DNA of 64,000 bases from NCBI RefSeq assembly GCF_011602365.1, contig NZ_JAAONZ010000014.1, positions 62,001-126,000 on the forward strand, in the 5' to 3' direction. The DNA is from Pseudomaricurvus hydrocarbonicus (GTDB taxonomy: Bacteria > Pseudomonadota > Gammaproteobacteria > Pseudomonadales > Cellvibrionaceae). This document shows positions 7,999 to 17,068 of the stretch, piece after piece. Positions within the stretch are counted from its first letter, which is position 1; every line of letters starts with the position of its first letter. The notes under the pieces were generated by a model, which saw only the letters and a program-made list of their open reading frames with translations, was not told the DNA's origin and made no database searches. The position numbers and the translations under genes are program-made.

Positions 7999-9276
7999 AT
8001 GACAGCACAAGAATTATCAGAGCGTGATTACTTTACAGATCCAGAAATCCTCGTAGACCCCTACGAATACTTCAATGCCTTGCGGTCACAAGGGCCAATT
8101 TGCCGGCTGGAAAAGTACGATTGTTTGCTGATAACCGGATTTGAAGAAGCGCTTGAGGTGTGGAAAAACCCCATAGATTTCTCATCCGTCAACTCACTGG
8201 CCAGTGCAGCCTTTCCCCTGCCTTTTGAGCCGAAAGGCAGTGATATTAGCGAACAGCTGGATGAAGCACGGGATAAGTTTGTTGGGCACGATATGGTGGT
8301 TTGTTACGACGGCAAGCATCACACCAAGGTTCGTTCTCTGATCAGTCGAGTATTTACCCCCACCCGATTAAAGGCAAATAACGTTTTTATGCACGACTAC
8401 GCGCAAGAGCTGGTGCAGCGAGTTGTGGCAAGAGGCAGTTGCGAGCTGGTCAGTGAAGTGGCGGCCCCGTATGTAACGATGATTATCGCCAGCCTGCTTG
8501 GGGTTCCGCCCGAAGACCGGGTTAAATTCGAAGAGGTGATTGCAGCTGGTCAAACGGTGGGGAGTATCGAGCACGCTGATTCGCCAACCGATATGACATC
8601 TATGAACTTCATTGCACAGTTTATGGCTGAATATCTTCAGGACAGGATGAAAAATCCGACGGGTGACATGCTGACTGAGTTGACCCAATCCAGCTATCCA
8701 GACGGAACAAAGCCTGATCTTTCCGAGCTGGTTGGTTTGTCAGCATTCCTGTTTGCCGCGGGTCAGGATACCAGTGCAAAACTGTTGGGAAATGCCATGC
8801 GTTACATTGTTGACATTCCTGGATTACAACAACAATTACGTGACGATCGGGATCTGATTCCATGGATGATTGAAGAGGTTTTGCGCCTCGAAGGGTCCTC
8901 TAAAATTACAGCGCGATTGGCTGTGCGGGACACCAAAATTGGCGATATGGATATCCCTGCCGGGACACGCGTCGGATTGGCAATTGCGGCCATTAACCGG
9001 GACCCCGTGAAATGGGGCGAGGACGCCAACGAGTTTAAGCTGAAGCGCCCTAGAATCCGCGAGCATCTCGCTTTTGGACGTGGTGTGCATACCTGCGCAG
9101 GCGCACCGTTAGCCCGGGCTGAGGTGATTGAGATTATCAATGCGTTTTTTGACCATACCTCGGAGATTGGTTTCAACGAGGCCGTACATGGCAAGGTAGG
9201 AAGTCGAAAGTATAAGTTTGAACCGTCTTTTATTATTCGTGGTCTGGACACCCTGCAAGTCGAATTTAAAGCCTGA
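7999..9276 (+). CDS. cytochrome P450
   Basis: 425 residues, the usual size of a soluble bacterial P450, with AGGAGA before the ATG. The I-helix oxygen motif is AGQDT (254-258), the K-helix ExxR is E293-V-L-R296, and the heme loop FGRGVHTCAGAPLAR places the thiolate ligand at C366. It should be a cytoplasmic monooxygenase served by the ferredoxin just upstream. The sequence does not show the substrate. The acyl dehydratase and SDR that follow suggest further oxidation of the hydroxylated product. Confidence 0.95.
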   Translation: MTAQELSERDYFTDPEILVDPYEYFNALRSQGPICRLEKYDCLLITGFEEALEVWKNPIDFSSVNSLASAAFPLPFEPKGSDISEQLDEARDKFVGHDMVVCYDGKHHTKVRSLISRVFTPTRLKANNVFMHDYAQELVQRVVARGSCELVSEVAAPYVTMIIASLLGVPPEDRVKFEEVIAAGQTVGSIEHADSPTDMTSMNFIAQFMAEYLQDRMKNPTGDMLTELTQSSYPDGTKPDLSELVGLSAFLFAAGQDTSAKLLGNAMRYIVDIPGLQQQLRDDRDLIPWMIEEVLRLEGSSKITARLAVRDTKIGDMDIPAGTRVGLAIAAINRDPVKWGEDANEFKLKRPRIREHLAFGRGVHTCAGAPLARAEVIEIINAFFDHTSEIGFNEAVHGKVGSRKYKFEPSFIIRGLDTLQVEFKA

Positions 9277-9401
9277 TGGATTCATTGCTGTAGAAAGTCT
9301 GGAACCCGGAGTTAGTCAGGCAGGGCATAGTCCGGGTTGGTAGGCATTAAGTATAGACAGCCTCCTACAGGTTAAATTTCGTCTACATCAGGATAACTAT
9401 A

Positions 9402-10556
9402 ATGAAAAGAACTCTTGATACATCCGATCTTGATCGCTACATGGGTAAACGACTGGAAGACTCACTCCCACTGGAGCCGGTCGCCGCAAACGATATTCGC
9501 CGCTGGGTGCAGGCCATGCACTACCCGAATCGGCTGCATTATGATCGGGGTTTTGCCCAGGAAAGTCGTTTTGGAGGCCGCCTCGTTGCCCCGCAATCGT
9601 TTGCCATCACCCAGGATGATGGGCACGGCGCAACACCTGCGTGTATTGGTTTGATTCCCAATTCACATCTTCTGTTTGGCGGGGACGAGTGGTGGTTTTA
9701 CGGCCCCAGAATCCATGAGGGGGATCGCATTTATAACGAGCGTATCCCATACGATTATGTTGTTAAAGAAACCTCTTTTGCCGGACCGACCTGTTTTCAA
9801 CGGGGCGACAGCCACTACTTCAGCCGTGAAGGTGACCGGATCGCAACCCAGCGTTCTACCGGAATTCGATATAACCCCGCTTATGCCGTCGAAATGCAGT
9901 CCAGTGAGAATCAGGATGAGTATGTATGGAGCGATGCGGAGTTAGTTGATCTGGAAGACAAAAAATTTGAGTTCATCAGCGCGCTGCATGATCTTGGGCA
10001 CGCCAATCGATCATTCAGTTCAGTGAGCGTCGGCGAACAGTTGCCTACGCGGGTAATAGGTCCTCATACCATTCCTAGCCTGACGACAGAGTGGCGTGCA
10101 TATACGATGACGCTTTGGGGGGCGATGACCAGGCGTAAGCCGGTAGAGCTTGGTTGGGTCGGCGACATGAATGGTAAGGAAATGGATGGTGAGTGGGAAA
10201 AGGTGAATCCCGAACAGACGGATGGCGCCTATATTGGCCCTTCCAGGGGGCACTTGTTTCCTCGTTACGCCCGTCAGATCGGGATGCCTAAAGCCTACGG
10301 GTACGGTGCATCCATGGGGGCCTGGGCGCTGGATTATCTGGCGGGTTGGGCTGGTGAGCATGGTTATGTGAGCTACTGCAATACCCAGTACCGAGGGCCG
10401 GCGTTTGCGGGTGACATTACGGTGATGACCGGATCCGTCACGGATAAAGTTACAAGAACTGATGGAGGTTCAGAGGTTAATGTTAAATTTTCCCTGGCCA
10501 ATCAGAGTGGTGTTGTTGTGGCGACGGGAAAGGCTGTAATAAGTTTATCCGCGTAA
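9402..10556 (+). CDS. FAS1-like dehydratase / MaoC-type hot-dog protein
   Basis: 384 residues, preceded by an AGGATAA-like site. The N-terminal half (~residues 10-155) resembles the FAS1-like dehydratase domain with a hot-dog fold (WVQAMHYPNRLHYD, HLLFGGDEWWFY, GDSHYFSREGDRIATQ). The C-terminal half (~205-384) is a second MaoC-like domain (LFPRYARQIGMPKAYGYG, GPAFAGDITVMTGSV). Such two-domain proteins hydrate or dehydrate acyl-CoA or related thioesters in beta-oxidation-like pathways. It probably acts after the P450 and with the SDR downstream. Confidence 0.75.
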   Translation: MKRTLDTSDLDRYMGKRLEDSLPLEPVAANDIRRWVQAMHYPNRLHYDRGFAQESRFGGRLVAPQSFAITQDDGHGATPACIGLIPNSHLLFGGDEWWFYGPRIHEGDRIYNERIPYDYVVKETSFAGPTCFQRGDSHYFSREGDRIATQRSTGIRYNPAYAVEMQSSENQDEYVWSDAELVDLEDKKFEFISALHDLGHANRSFSSVSVGEQLPTRVIGPHTIPSLTTEWRAYTMTLWGAMTRRKPVELGWVGDMNGKEMDGEWEKVNPEQTDGAYIGPSRGHLFPRYARQIGMPKAYGYGASMGAWALDYLAGWAGEHGYVSYCNTQYRGPAFAGDITVMTGSVTDKVTRTDGGSEVNVKFSLANQSGVVVATGKAVISLSA

Positions 10557-10703
10557 GTTTTTTTTCAAGCAGTCGCTAGTGAATTAATAACCCAGTAAGG
10601 CAGATTTCTGTAGATCCATAGAAGTGTAGTGTTGCTTTCTGTAGTTGAAGGAAATCGACCATTACAGTGATCCTTTCCCTAAATAGTTCTAAGCGGAGAT
10701 AAA

Positions 10704-11525
10704 ATGATGGCAATTCCAGACGTTTCAAATCACGCTATTGCGGATCTGGTTTCCCTGAAAGGTCGCAATGCGGTAGTGACAGGTGGTGGTCAGGGGCTCG
10801 GCAAGCGTATTGCTCAGCGCTTGGCGGAAGCTGGTGCCAATGTATTGATTGGTGATATAGAGGAGGCCCGTGCTGTAGAGGCGGCGGCCGACCTTGACGC
10901 TGGCCAGCCTGGGAAGGTACTCGGTATTCGTATGGATGTCGCAGATAGATCCTCCATTATCACGGCGGTTAGCGTGGCCAAAGAAAGCTTTGGTGGCATT
11001 GATATCTGGGTCAATAATGCCGGTGTTTTTCCCAGTGTGCCCCTTCTGGAAATGAGTGATGAGCAATGGGATAGTGTCAACGATATCAATGCGCGAGGTA
11101 CTTTCATTGGCTCTCGCGAGGCCACGCGAGCCATGGTTGAGGCTGGCCGTGGAGGAGTTATTGTCAATATCGCGTCATTGGCTGGCGTGCGTGGGATCGC
11201 CCCTGGACTGACTGCTTATGTGGGGTCAAAACATGCTGTGGTTGGATTAACCCGGCAAACTGCGCTGGAGCTTGCGCCCCACAATATTCGGGTCTTGGCG
11301 ATTGCGCCAACGTTTGTCGTCACTGAAGGCAATCTTGCAATGATCCAGCAAAACCTGCCTGGTTCAGACCAGGCTGCCGTCGATATTCCATCTATGCTTA
11401 CCAGCAAGCTGGGAAGGGTCGGCGTGCCTGACGATATTGCTCGGGTGGCTCTTTTTGCTGCCTCGGATCTGTCTTTGTTTATGACAGGGAGCGTATTAAT
11501 GGTGGATGCTGGGGAGACCATCTAA
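10704..11525 (+). CDS. short-chain dehydrogenase/reductase (SDR)
   Basis: 273 residues with the SDR cofactor motif TGGGQGLG, NNAG after the fourth strand, catalytic Ser in NIASLAG and YVGSK. The C-terminal MTGSVLMVDAGET matches the family end. A GCGGAGATAAA segment precedes two consecutive ATGs (10704 and 10707); the first is used. It should be a cytoplasmic NAD(P)-dependent dehydrogenase, possibly oxidising a hydroxyl made by the P450 or the dehydratase. A terminator-like hairpin follows. Confidence 0.9.
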   Translation: MMAIPDVSNHAIADLVSLKGRNAVVTGGGQGLGKRIAQRLAEAGANVLIGDIEEARAVEAAADLDAGQPGKVLGIRMDVADRSSIITAVSVAKESFGGIDIWVNNAGVFPSVPLLEMSDEQWDSVNDINARGTFIGSREATRAMVEAGRGGVIVNIASLAGVRGIAPGLTAYVGSKHAVVGLTRQTALELAPHNIRVLAIAPTFVVTEGNLAMIQQNLPGSDQAAVDIPSMLTSKLGRVGVPDDIARVALFAASDLSLFMTGSVLMVDAGETI

Positions 11526-11541
11526 TCTTGTGGGGTGGAGG

Positions 11542-11595
11542 ATGGGCTGGTGTGGTTTGACACCAGCGCCCATTCTTCTGCTCCTGTTTTTCTTC
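11542..11595 (+). terminator. Rho-independent-like terminator after the P450 gene set
   Basis: ATGGGC-TGGTGT pairs with ACACCAGCGCCCAT (11560-11573) with a 2-nt bulge. A T-rich stretch with CCTGTTTTTCTT follows. It lies 16 nt past the SDR stop. Confidence 0.6.
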
Positions 11596-11742
11596 CTCAT
11601 CTCGCTTCATGAATCTTTCAGCGCGGTAGTACAAAAAATAAGTCCGTCACTTTCGGCAATCAGCATGGGGTGTGTTGGATTTGTGCTTAGGTTGCTGATG
11701 AGTTAATAGGGCTGGCATTAAGGGCGTAGTAGTATGCTAGTC

Positions 11743-12984
11743 TCAACGCTGCTTCAGGACGTCATCTACCGATACTTGTTTGCCGGTGTTTCCCCATGTA
11801 TTACGAATATATGTGGCGATATCGGCTACCTGTTCGTCATCCAGTTTGTGCTCATAGGGATCCATCGGAGTGCGCTGTATCGGCAGGGCAGTGGATGGGA
11901 TTTCTGCTCCGTACAGAATCACATTGATCAGGGACGACGGATCGGCACCCAGTACTACTGGGTTGTCAATCAGCGCGGGGCCGGTATCCGGATCGCCCTT
12001 GCCGGTCGGAAGGTGGCAGGTCGCACAGTGAACGGCATACAGACTGCGGCCTCGTGCCAGACTGACCTGATTCGTGGCCGGCGGCTGCTTGTCTGCTGGC
12101 TTGGCTGGAAGACTTTTCAGGTAGGTGACCATGGCGGTGAGATCGGGCTCCGAGAGTTGGCTGGTGCTGTTCATGATGACCTTGTTCATCGGGCCGAAGG
12201 AGGTGGCGTAACGGTTTAATCCGTACTGCAGGTATTGCTGCAACTCTTCGTTGGACCATTGCCCAAGCCCGTCGTCCGCAGAGGTCAGGTTGACGGCAAA
12301 CCACGGGCGGGTTTGTCCGCCGGGAATTTGATCCAGGTAGGAGCCGCCCGTCAGTGCATGGTCTGCCAAGGTTGCACCGAGCGCATTGCGCGGTGAATGA
12401 CATTCGCCACAGTGCCCCAGAGCGGTCACTAGGTAGCGTCCGCGTTGCCAGGCCTCCGATTGATCTTCAGGGGCGGCGAGTGGGTCGGTTTTGAAAAACA
12501 TCAGTTTCCACAGCGCCATCAACCAACGCTGGTTAAAGGGAAAGGCCAAATGGTTTTCTGAATTGGTTGCGCTAACGGGTTGAATACTCATCAGGTACGC
12601 ATACAGCGCATCAATGTCCGTATCCGACATTTGGCTGTAGGAAGTGTAGGGAAACACCGGGTACAAGTGCTCACCGTCTGCCCGCAGCCCCTGTTTTAGC
12701 GCGTCCCGGAATTGTGTGGCGGACCATGAACCTATACCGGTTTTCGGGTCAGGTGTAATGTTCGGTGAGTAAATGGTCCCAAAGGCTGTCTCAAAGGCAA
12801 CCCCGCCAGCGAAAGGCGCGCGCGCATCAGCCGTGTGACAGCTTGCGCAGTTGGCCGCGATGGCAATGTATTGTCCTGCGGCTATTTGATCTGCAGATGA
12901 GTCGGCGAGGACGGGGCCGGTGGCCACACACAAAAGTGCGCTCATGGAAACACGCTGGAGCGATTGGCGGATGATCTGTTTCAC
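11743..12984 (-). CDS. exported triheme cytochrome c, alcohol/gluconate-dehydrogenase subunit type
   Basis: 413 residues from GTG at 12984; this start shares GTGA with the stop of the HiPIP gene, a typical translational coupling, and is preferred over the longer frame. A signal peptide (VKQIIRQSLQRVSMSALLC..., ending VLA) is followed by three CxxCH heme sites: NCASCH, HCGECH and HCATCH. This is the layout of the cytochrome subunit of membrane gluconate or alcohol dehydrogenases, which pass electrons to the quinone pool or oxidases. The matching flavin and gamma subunits may be those at 26083-28449. It is transcribed with the HiPIP and divergently from the DUF1592 gene. Confidence 0.9.
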   Translation of the reverse strand: MKQIIRQSLQRVSMSALLCVATGPVLADSSADQIAAGQYIAIAANCASCHTADARAPFAGGVAFETAFGTIYSPNITPDPKTGIGSWSATQFRDALKQGLRADGEHLYPVFPYTSYSQMSDTDIDALYAYLMSIQPVSATNSENHLAFPFNQRWLMALWKLMFFKTDPLAAPEDQSEAWQRGRYLVTALGHCGECHSPRNALGATLADHALTGGSYLDQIPGGQTRPWFAVNLTSADDGLGQWSNEELQQYLQYGLNRYATSFGPMNKVIMNSTSQLSEPDLTAMVTYLKSLPAKPADKQPPATNQVSLARGRSLYAVHCATCHLPTGKGDPDTGPALIDNPVVLGADPSSLINVILYGAEIPSTALPIQRTPMDPYEHKLDDEQVADIATYIRNTWGNTGKQVSVDDVLKQR

Positions 12985-13298
12985 GCTTTGGGGCTCCAGG
13001 ACGAGCAGTGGCCTTTGGCGCTCACGGACCCATTGAAGATGGCGCAGTTGCCGCAATCCGCGGTCTGTGACCCCTGAGTAAAGTAGCTGCAGCCGCGACA
13101 AGCGCTGGTGCTCGTTGAGAGGTCGGTGTAGTTCAGGGACGCGCGCAGATTCATTTGTGCGTTGCTCAGTTGCTCGGGGTCATAGCATCCCTGGGTCGTG
13201 GCTTTGTCAGTGCACCCAGTGGCAATCAGCACGAAGCCTGCCGCAGTGGTTATCGTTTGTGCCATAAAACAACGTCTTGTTATCTTTATTCGATCCAT
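12981..13298 (-). CDS. high-potential iron-sulfur protein (HiPIP) with Tat-like signal
   Basis: 105 residues. The N-terminus has the twin-arginine pair in TRRCFMAQ followed by a hydrophobic stretch, as expected for a cofactor-bearing protein folded before export. The C-terminal domain fits a HiPIP: C67-x2-C70, then C85 before AIFNG, then C98 in GHCSSW, ligating a 4Fe-4S cluster. The usual GWC is GHC here. HiPIPs carry electrons in the periplasm. Its stop overlaps the start of the triheme cytochrome gene, so the two probably form a small electron-transfer operon. An extra cysteine (C82) and a possible lipobox near C29 are unusual. Confidence 0.85.
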   Translation of the reverse strand: MDRIKITRRCFMAQTITTAAGFVLIATGCTDKATTQGCYDPEQLSNAQMNLRASLNYTDLSTSTSACRGCSYFTQGSQTADCGNCAIFNGSVSAKGHCSSWSPKA

Positions 13299-13606
13299 AT
13301 CGTCTCCGGTTTCTGTGCTGAGAAATTTGTCCTGCGCCTTCCTTCAAGCAGCCTGTCACGGCTGCGACTTGTAGCTTGACCTTGTTTGATTTAGGTTCAT
13401 GTTACATAAAGTATATTTGGAGTACACAAAGGTTGTTGACTTTACTGTGTGTAAGGTTAGGATATGGTGGTGTGAAAAAAATGCAACTACTTAATTGATG
13501 GCGTAGCAGAAACGGGCAGCCATATTTAAGAAGTTCGGAGCAGAGCGAATGGCTCTGTTTTTAGAACAGCGATAATCAATAAGAACAGCTGGTGGTGAGA
13601 GTGGCG
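13299..13606. other. divergent promoter region
   Basis: About 300 bp between the HiPIP gene (minus) and the DUF1592 gene (plus), visibly A/T-richer than its flanks. TTGACT at 13436-13441 could be a -35 for the plus-strand genes, but no convincing -10 follows. No gene is seen. Confidence 0.4.
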
Positions 13607-15277
13607 ATGAACAATTGGCAGCGTGTACTGGTTCCTGTATGTGGTGTGCTGGCGGTCGGGGCGGTTTTTGCTCTGGCGATACTGATTCTGGGTGGCGAGC
13701 GCGAGCCGGAGACTACAGGCGGTACCATCACCTTCCGCCGCCTGAGTGAGGCGCAGATTACCCGCTCAGTGCGGGAGATCTTCGGTCACTCTATTGATGT
13801 GCCCGGCCGCTTTGATCCTCCGCGTCGGGAAGAGGGCCTGCTTGCGGTCGGCAACAGCCGAGTGGTCGTCTCCCGCTCTGGTTTTGAGCAGGCGGAGCTC
13901 CGGGCCAGGGAAATTGCTGCGCAGGTGATGGATGAAGACCGCCGAACCTCCTTTTTAACTTGCGACGAGCCTGTGGACAGTGATTTCAGCCAGGCATGTG
14001 CCGCGGCTTTTTTCGAGAAATACGGTAAATTGCTCTACCGACGCCCGCTGAGCAGTGGCGAGCTGGATTCGTTGTTGGCCGTAGTGCAGGATTCCACCGT
14101 ACTGAGTGGCAGTTTCACCAAAGGTATTGAGGCGGGCATCTCCCGGTTGCTGGTGTCACCCAATTTTCTGTTTCGTGTTGAGGAGATCGATTCGGACTCG
14201 GTGGTCGAGGGAGTCGCTTTTATCGACGATTATTCACTGGCCACACGATTGAGTTTTCTGCTGTGGGATGCGCCTCCGGATGAAGAGCTTCTCGCCGCTG
14301 CGGAACGCGGGGATCTGCGTGATGGCGACCTGCTGCAGGCCCAGGTCAGCCGGATGATGACGTCGGACAAGTATGTGCAGGGCGTGCGCGCCTTTTTCTC
14401 CGACATGTTTGGCTATGAACAATTTAACGGTTTGACCAAAGAGCAGGCCATCTTCCCGATGTATTCCTCCGGGCTGGCCGAAGATGCCAAAGAGCAGAGT
14501 CTACGAACCATTCTGGATCTTATGGTTACCCGTGACGGGAGCTACCGCGAGTTGTTTACCAGCAAAACCACCTTCGTCAATCGCCGCTTGAGCGCGCTGT
14601 ATGGCATCCCGGCCTCTGAGCAAGCCGTGACGGACTGGGATACCTACACCTTCGCCGACGACGACCAGCGCGCAGGCCTCTTCTCGCTGGCTGCATTTTT
14701 AATGCTGGATCCCACCCATGAGGGGCGTACCTCGCCAACGATACGCGGCAAGAGCATCCGTGAACTCTATCTGTGCCAGCATGTACCGCCGCCGCCCCCG
14801 GCTGTGGATTTCAAACTGGTACAGGATACCAATAACCAGGAGTTCAAAACCGCTCGGGACCGCTTAAAAGTTCATGCCGAAGTGCCGACTTGCGCGGGGT
14901 GCCACGCGATTACCGATCCGATTGGCCTGGCGTTGGAGAATTACGATGCCATTGGCAAATACCGGACTACGGAAAATGGCGCAGTTATCGATGCAGCTGG
15001 AGAGTTTGAAGGCCACAACTACAGCAATGCCATCGAGCTGCAACAGTTGCTAGGCCAAAGCGCATCCGTCACGGACTGCCTGACCACGCGCGCTTATGAG
15101 TATGGGGTGGGTCGGCCGCTGGTGGCCGGGGAGAGAGACTGGATGCGTTATTTGCGGACGCAATTTGCCAAGCAGCAGTACCGTTTAGGGCCGCTGCTGA
15201 GAACCATAGCTACCAGCGATGCCTTCCGGCGTGTTGCTGTGTCGTCGACAAATGACGTTGCGTTGTCAACCCACTAA
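13607..15277 (+). CDS. DUF1592/DUF1588/DUF1585 c-type heme protein, membrane-anchored
   Basis: 556 residues from the ATG at 13607; GTG codons at 13592-13601 would extend it slightly. A single hydrophobic segment (about residues 6-30) anchors or exports it. The rest follows the order DUF1587/1595-like, DUF1592, DUF1588 and DUF1585, known mainly from Planctomycetes and some Proteobacteria. The DUF1588 part has one heme site, C429-A-G-C432-H433, in the family context (ITDPIGLALENYDAIG). It is a periplasmic single-heme protein of unknown reaction. A DUF1552 gene follows 19 nt downstream; this pairing is common and implies a joint function. Confidence 0.88.
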   Translation: MNNWQRVLVPVCGVLAVGAVFALAILILGGEREPETTGGTITFRRLSEAQITRSVREIFGHSIDVPGRFDPPRREEGLLAVGNSRVVVSRSGFEQAELRAREIAAQVMDEDRRTSFLTCDEPVDSDFSQACAAAFFEKYGKLLYRRPLSSGELDSLLAVVQDSTVLSGSFTKGIEAGISRLLVSPNFLFRVEEIDSDSVVEGVAFIDDYSLATRLSFLLWDAPPDEELLAAAERGDLRDGDLLQAQVSRMMTSDKYVQGVRAFFSDMFGYEQFNGLTKEQAIFPMYSSGLAEDAKEQSLRTILDLMVTRDGSYRELFTSKTTFVNRRLSALYGIPASEQAVTDWDTYTFADDDQRAGLFSLAAFLMLDPTHEGRTSPTIRGKSIRELYLCQHVPPPPPAVDFKLVQDTNNQEFKTARDRLKVHAEVPTCAGCHAITDPIGLALENYDAIGKYRTTENGAVIDAAGEFEGHNYSNAIELQQLLGQSASVTDCLTTRAYEYGVGRPLVAGERDWMRYLRTQFAKQQYRLGPLLRTIATSDAFRRVAVSSTNDVALSTH

Positions 15278-15296
15278 TCGGCGGAGGAGAACCAAA

Positions 15297-16652
15297 ATGA
15301 TTTCTAGAAAGTGGAGCCGGCGTCAGGTTCTGAAAGGGATGTTGCGTGGTTCGGCCGTGACAGTGGCACTGCCGATGCTGGATCTTTTCCTCAATGACAA
15401 TGGCCTGGCGTTGGCGTCGGGCGCGCCGCTGCCCACGCGCTTCGGCACTTGGTTCTGGGGTTGTGGTATCAATGCGGACCGCTGGATACCCGATAACCTG
15501 GGGCCCGGCTACGACCTCAAGGCTGAGCTGAAAGCCATCAAGGCGCATCAGGACAAGGTCTCAGTGCTGTCGGGCTTCAACTGCGTGCTGGGTGGCAAGC
15601 CGGACTTCATGCATTGGTCCGGCGCCATGGCGACCTTGAGTGGTACAGCGCCCACGGAAGGTGGCGTTGGTTACGGTAACGCGGACGCGCCGACCATTGA
15701 TTGTCTGGTGGCGGATGCCTTTGGCTCAAAGACCCGCTTCCGGTCACTGGAAATTGCCTGCACCGGCGATCCCAAAGTTAGCTACAGCATGCGCAAGGGA
15801 TCGACAGTGAACCCCAGTGAAGTGGATCCCGTACGCTTGTACAAGCGGTTGTTTGGCCCGGAGTTCCAGGACCCCAACTCCGCCGACTTCCAGCCCGATC
15901 CGGAGATTATGCTACGCCAGAGTGTGCTCTCTTCCATTAAGGACGAGCGGCAGAAGCTCATCCGCACTGTGGGTGCGGAGGATCGTGCCAGGGTCGATCA
16001 GTATTTCACCAATGTCCGGGAGATGGAGGAGCAGCTTGCCTTGATGTTGCAGAAGCCGGAGCCCCTGGAGGCCTGTGAGCTGCCCCGCCAGCCTCGCAAG
16101 AGCGAGTTGGGGCCAGTCTGGGATACCGCGGTCGCCAATCATCGGGTGTTGGGAAAACTGCTGGTGCATGCGCTGGCCTGTAATCAGACCCAGGTATTTA
16201 ACCTCGCGTTCACCAGCGCCACCTCCAATTTGCGTAAACCGGGTGCCAGTATGGCCCATCACAACCTGACTCATGTGGACCCGGTGGATCCCAAGCTGGG
16301 TTACCAGCCGGAAGCCGCGTTTTTCATTGAGGGCTGCATGAACGAATTTGCTGCCTTCCTCGACCTGATGGATTCTGTGAAGGAGGGTGATGGCACCCTG
16401 CTGGACCACAGCCTGATCCTGGCCACTTCAGACACCAACTCTGCCAAGGTCCACTCAATCGATTCGCTGCCCATTATGGTGGCCGGTCGGGCCAACGGGA
16501 AACTGCGCTCCGGTCGGCACATTGCCGGCCAGGGGGATCCCAGTTCGAGGGTTGGACTGACCATTCAACAGGTGCTGGGTATGCCGGTGAGCAGCTGGGG
16601 CACCGAAGCCATGCAGACCACAAAAGCCATCGACGAATTAATAGAAACTTAA
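15297..16652 (+). CDS. DUF1552 protein with Tat signal
   Basis: 451 residues from ATG 15297, with GGAGGAG 7 nt before it; the frame is open further upstream but overlaps the previous gene. The N-terminus SRRQVLKGMLRGSAVTVALPML is a Tat-type signal. The mature part matches DUF1552 (RFGTWFWGCGINADRW, VLSGFN, SLEIACTGD, MAHHNLTHVD, LDHSLILATSDTNSAKVHS), a family with an alkaline-phosphatase-like fold and probable metal site. It should be periplasmic. It is nearly always found beside DUF1592 proteins, as here. The reaction is unknown. Confidence 0.88.
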   Translation: MISRKWSRRQVLKGMLRGSAVTVALPMLDLFLNDNGLALASGAPLPTRFGTWFWGCGINADRWIPDNLGPGYDLKAELKAIKAHQDKVSVLSGFNCVLGGKPDFMHWSGAMATLSGTAPTEGGVGYGNADAPTIDCLVADAFGSKTRFRSLEIACTGDPKVSYSMRKGSTVNPSEVDPVRLYKRLFGPEFQDPNSADFQPDPEIMLRQSVLSSIKDERQKLIRTVGAEDRARVDQYFTNVREMEEQLALMLQKPEPLEACELPRQPRKSELGPVWDTAVANHRVLGKLLVHALACNQTQVFNLAFTSATSNLRKPGASMAHHNLTHVDPVDPKLGYQPEAAFFIEGCMNEFAAFLDLMDSVKEGDGTLLDHSLILATSDTNSAKVHSIDSLPIMVAGRANGKLRSGRHIAGQGDPSSRVGLTIQQVLGMPVSSWGTEAMQTTKAIDELIET

Positions 16653-16752
16653 TGTCTGACAAAGGAGGATTTATTCACCAGTCAATTCTGTAAAGCACAC
16701 AAGACCAAGATAGTAATTTCCATACAGCGTGTTACCCAAAGAGGACTTATTT

Positions 16753-17037
16753 ATGCGTCACATTCTCAAAGCTTTTGCATTTGCTTTTTCACTCATGTCT
16801 GTTGCTGTCTTCGCAGCGGATTACTCAACCGCCGATACGGATATCGGAACTCTGTTAGATGATCCTGCGGCTGCCGCCATTCTGGAAAAGCACATGCCGG
16901 GATTTACCACTAACGATCAGGTGTCTATGACCCGTGCCCTGACACTGGTCAGTCTGCAGTCTTTCGCACCGGATATGGTGACTGCCGAGGTGCTTGAGAA
17001 AATCGACAGTGAGCTGTCTGAGCTGTCTGATCAATAA
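16753..17037 (+). CDS. small exported helical protein
   Basis: 94 residues from ATG 16753, after an AAAGAGGA site. A signal peptide (MRHILKAFAFAFSLMSVAVFA) precedes ~73 residues predicted to be helical (DTDIGTLLDDPAAAAILEKHMPGF, then ALTLVSLQSF). This module resembles residues ~40-115 of the ThuA lipoprotein at 551-1708, so it seems to be a mobile domain that acts alone or fused. It lies between DUF1552 and VOC genes with short gaps, as part of the exported set. Function unknown. Confidence 0.7.
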   Translation: MRHILKAFAFAFSLMSVAVFAADYSTADTDIGTLLDDPAAAAILEKHMPGFTTNDQVSMTRALTLVSLQSFAPDMVTAEVLEKIDSELSELSDQ

Positions 17038-17068
17038 TCATTTATAACTGGCAAACACTGGAGGCAGC

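Noticed and set aside
11506-11706. 66-codon frame overlapping the SDR end
   Set aside because: It reads through the terminator hairpin and has only a chance hydrophobic run.
11734-12219. 161-codon plus-strand frame opposite the triheme cytochrome
   Set aside because: The minus strand has three CxxCH sites and a signal peptide; the plus frame has no recognisable feature.
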